Source: CAZUFB01 sp048173955 (GTDB lineage: Bacteria > Actinomycetota > Coriobacteriia > Coriobacteriales > UMGS124). From it: a DNA stretch of 24,471 nucleotides. The notes beneath the pieces were generated by a model that saw only the letters and a list, made by a program, of their open reading frames with translations, had not been told where the DNA came from and searched no databases. Below, one piece after another: positions 23,007 through 24,471 of the stretch (the stretch's first letter is position 1; each line of letters begins with the position of its first letter). Both the position numbers and the translations under genes were made by a program. The stretch spans positions 1 to 24,471 of the forward strand of contig DBEYOB010000124.1 in the NCBI GenBank assembly GCA_048173955.1, given 5' to 3'.

Positions 23007-24471
23007 TCAGCAGGCCTCGCCGCGCACCTGCTCCTCGATCAGCTCGATGAGCTCCTGCTGGGAATGGATGTCCATCTTGCGGTAGATGCTGCGCATATGG
23101 GTCTTGGCGGTGTCGGGCGCGATGCCCAGCGAGCGCCCGATGTAGGCGGCGGTGCGGCCGCGCGCAAGCAGGCTCAGCACCTCGCGCTCGCGCGGCGAGA
23201 GCGCGCAGCGCGCGGCGATGGCCGCACAGGCCTCGGGAATCTCGTCGGTCACCTCGGCCGGCTCGCCCGCCGTGAGCCACTGGCGCAGGGCGCTGCGCGG
23301 ATCGTTGAACACGAGGAGCGTGACCACGAAGAACACGAGCACCACCGCCGCGCACAGCAGGGCGACGCCCGTCTCCCCGCTCGCGCGCACCAAACCGTAG
23401 CCGGCCGCCATGCCGGGAATCTGCGACGCCTGGAACACGGTGTAGCCGAGCGCGTAGGTCCGCACGACGGAGCGCCCCACCCGCCGGGCGAGGTCTCCCC
23501 AGTACACGACCATGAAGAAGTAGAACACGGCGAAGCCGAGCTCGTCGACGCTCGCGGCGACCCAGGTGGAGACCGCCTCGACCGACGCCAAGGCCAGCCC
23601 CGCCACCGTGAACACCAGGCCCACCGCGTAGATCTGCGACGCGCAGAAGCGCTCGCTCAGCATCCGGCTCGCCGCCAGGAGCACCGCGCCCGCAAGGAGC
23701 TCGGCGAGCGTCGTGCCGAGCGGCGAGAGCAGCGCGGCACCTGCCGGGCGCACCACGAGCACGCCGTTGATGAGCCCGTAGGCCAGGCCGACCAAAAACG
23801 GCAGGATGAGCAGCGTCCAACCGAAGTTGACCGCCTTCGCCGCACCGGGCGGAGGGGGCGGGGCCGGCTCGTCGGCCAGGCGGCGCGTTCCCAGGCGCAC
23901 CAGCCACGAGCACGGCAGCGCGACGGCGACGAGCACCGCAGCCTGCGCGGCGGGCGGCGCGAACAGCAGCCCGCAGAACACGACGGTCGAGACCACCAGC
24001 GACGCGCCCATGTCGATCAGCCCGGCGCGCAGGCTCATGCGCGAGAACATCTCGCCCCAGGCGATCTTGAGCAGGCCGATCGACGCCCCGCCCATGCACG
24101 ACCCCGCGACGAACCACGCAAGCCCCCGGCCGCCGACCGTCGCCGCGGCGATGCCGGCCGAGCCGCCCACGAGCAGCAGGCCGCCCAGCGCCATCGCCCC
24201 GCGCGAGCCGACGACCGTGGCGAGCGCGTCGCTCAGGCAGAGGATGACGACGAGCATCGCCACCGTGGCGAACAGCGTGACGGCGGTGGGCACCGCGAAC
24301 ATGCCCGAGAGCTGCGCGGCCGCGCCCGCACCGAGGGCCGACTTGCCCACGAGGCACGTCCAGACCCAGATGCAGGCGAAACTCGCCCAGCGCGGCCAGC
24401 CGTGGGACAGCTCGCGGCGCAGGCAGGCGCGCCAGGAGGGGTCGGCCGACGCGGCGGGAACCGCAGGCGCG
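23007..24471 (-). CDS. Membrane-anchored LuxR-family transcriptional regulator (third of three), 5' end outside window
   Basis: The frame stays open to the right edge (487 residues visible). The residues before the GTG at 24350 read RWASFACIWVWTCLVGKS, which belong to a first membrane span, so the true start lies beyond the window. Roughly ten to twelve hydrophobic spans are followed by a linker. The C-terminal LuxR/GerE domain reads LSPREREVLSLLARG, GRSLGIAPDTAKTHMRSIYRKMDIHSQQE. TGA stop at 23009-23007. The organisation matches the other two LuxR genes of this window. Here the regulator immediately precedes, in the same direction, a Tat-exported flavoprotein, the arrangement expected for a substrate-sensing regulator and its target. 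Confidence 0.87.
   Translation of the reverse strand, partial: APAVPAASADPSWRACLRRELSHGWPRWASFACIWVWTCLVGKSALGAGAAAQLSGMFAVPTAVTLFATVAMLVVILCLSDALATVVGSRGAMALGGLLLVGGSAGIAAATVGGRGLAWFVAGSCMGGASIGLLKIAWGEMFSRMSLRAGLIDMGASLVVSTVVFCGLLFAPPAAQAAVLVAVALPCSWLVRLGTRRLADEPAPPPPPGAAKAVNFGWTLLILPFLVGLAYGLINGVLVVRPAGAALLSPLGTTLAELLAGAVLLAASRMLSERFCASQIYAVGLVFTVAGLALASVEAVSTWVAASVDELGFAVFYFFMVVYWGDLARRVGRSVVRTYALGYTVFQASQIPGMAAGYGLVRASGETGVALLCAAVVLVFFVVTLLVFNDPRSALRQWLTAGEPAEVTDEIPEACAAIAARCALSPREREVLSLLARGRTAAYIGRSLGIAPDTAKTHMRSIYRKMDIHSQQELIELIEEQVRGEAC

Overview
The window looks like chromosomal DNA of a high-GC, anaerobic gut Coriobacteriia, most likely Eggerthellaceae. That placement is inferred from gene content: Tat-exported FAD- and FMN-dependent reductases, LuxR-type regulators fused to multi-span membrane domains, tandem Mop (molybdate-binding) proteins and very GC-rich coding sequence. 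No rRNA, tRNA, transposase, phage gene or CRISPR array was found.

Left part (1-4930): the 3' portion of a large FtsX-type ABC permease is followed by two adjacent two-domain Mop proteins. After an AT-richer intergenic stretch comes a stand-alone BlaI/MecI-type repressor with a structured leader and a strong terminator. Middle part (5100-16660): a membrane-LuxR regulator; a BlaI-M56 peptidase gene pair behind a promoter carrying two perfect operator-like dyads; a second membrane-LuxR regulator convergent with a Tat-exported fumarate-reductase-like flavoprotein; and a second BlaI-M56 pair divergent from that flavoprotein. The second M56 gene has an in-frame amber codon, with about 190 further codons open in the same frame after it. 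Right part (16660-24471): a Tat-exported Old Yellow Enzyme/dienoyl-CoA-reductase-like protein, a small UPF0145 (YbjQ) protein, a second Tat flavoprotein, and a third membrane-LuxR regulator running off the right edge.

Two themes stand out. The first is three BlaI paralogues with only two M56 partners. Both M56 proteins carry large extracytoplasmic C-terminal regions that I do not recognise and that do not look like a penicillin-binding sensor, so these modules probably sense something other than beta-lactam. The second is three exported redox enzymes whose substrate- or donor-binding motifs differ from the family norm. They lie next to membrane-bound LuxR regulators, suggesting inducible extracytoplasmic respiration on unknown organic acceptors. 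No cytochrome or FMN-carrier gene for electron delivery is present here.

The three long intergenic regions in the right part each contain a MITE- or REP-like structure made of long imperfect inverted repeats, plus smaller tandem repeats. All assignments are by eye from motifs and known families; no database search was possible.
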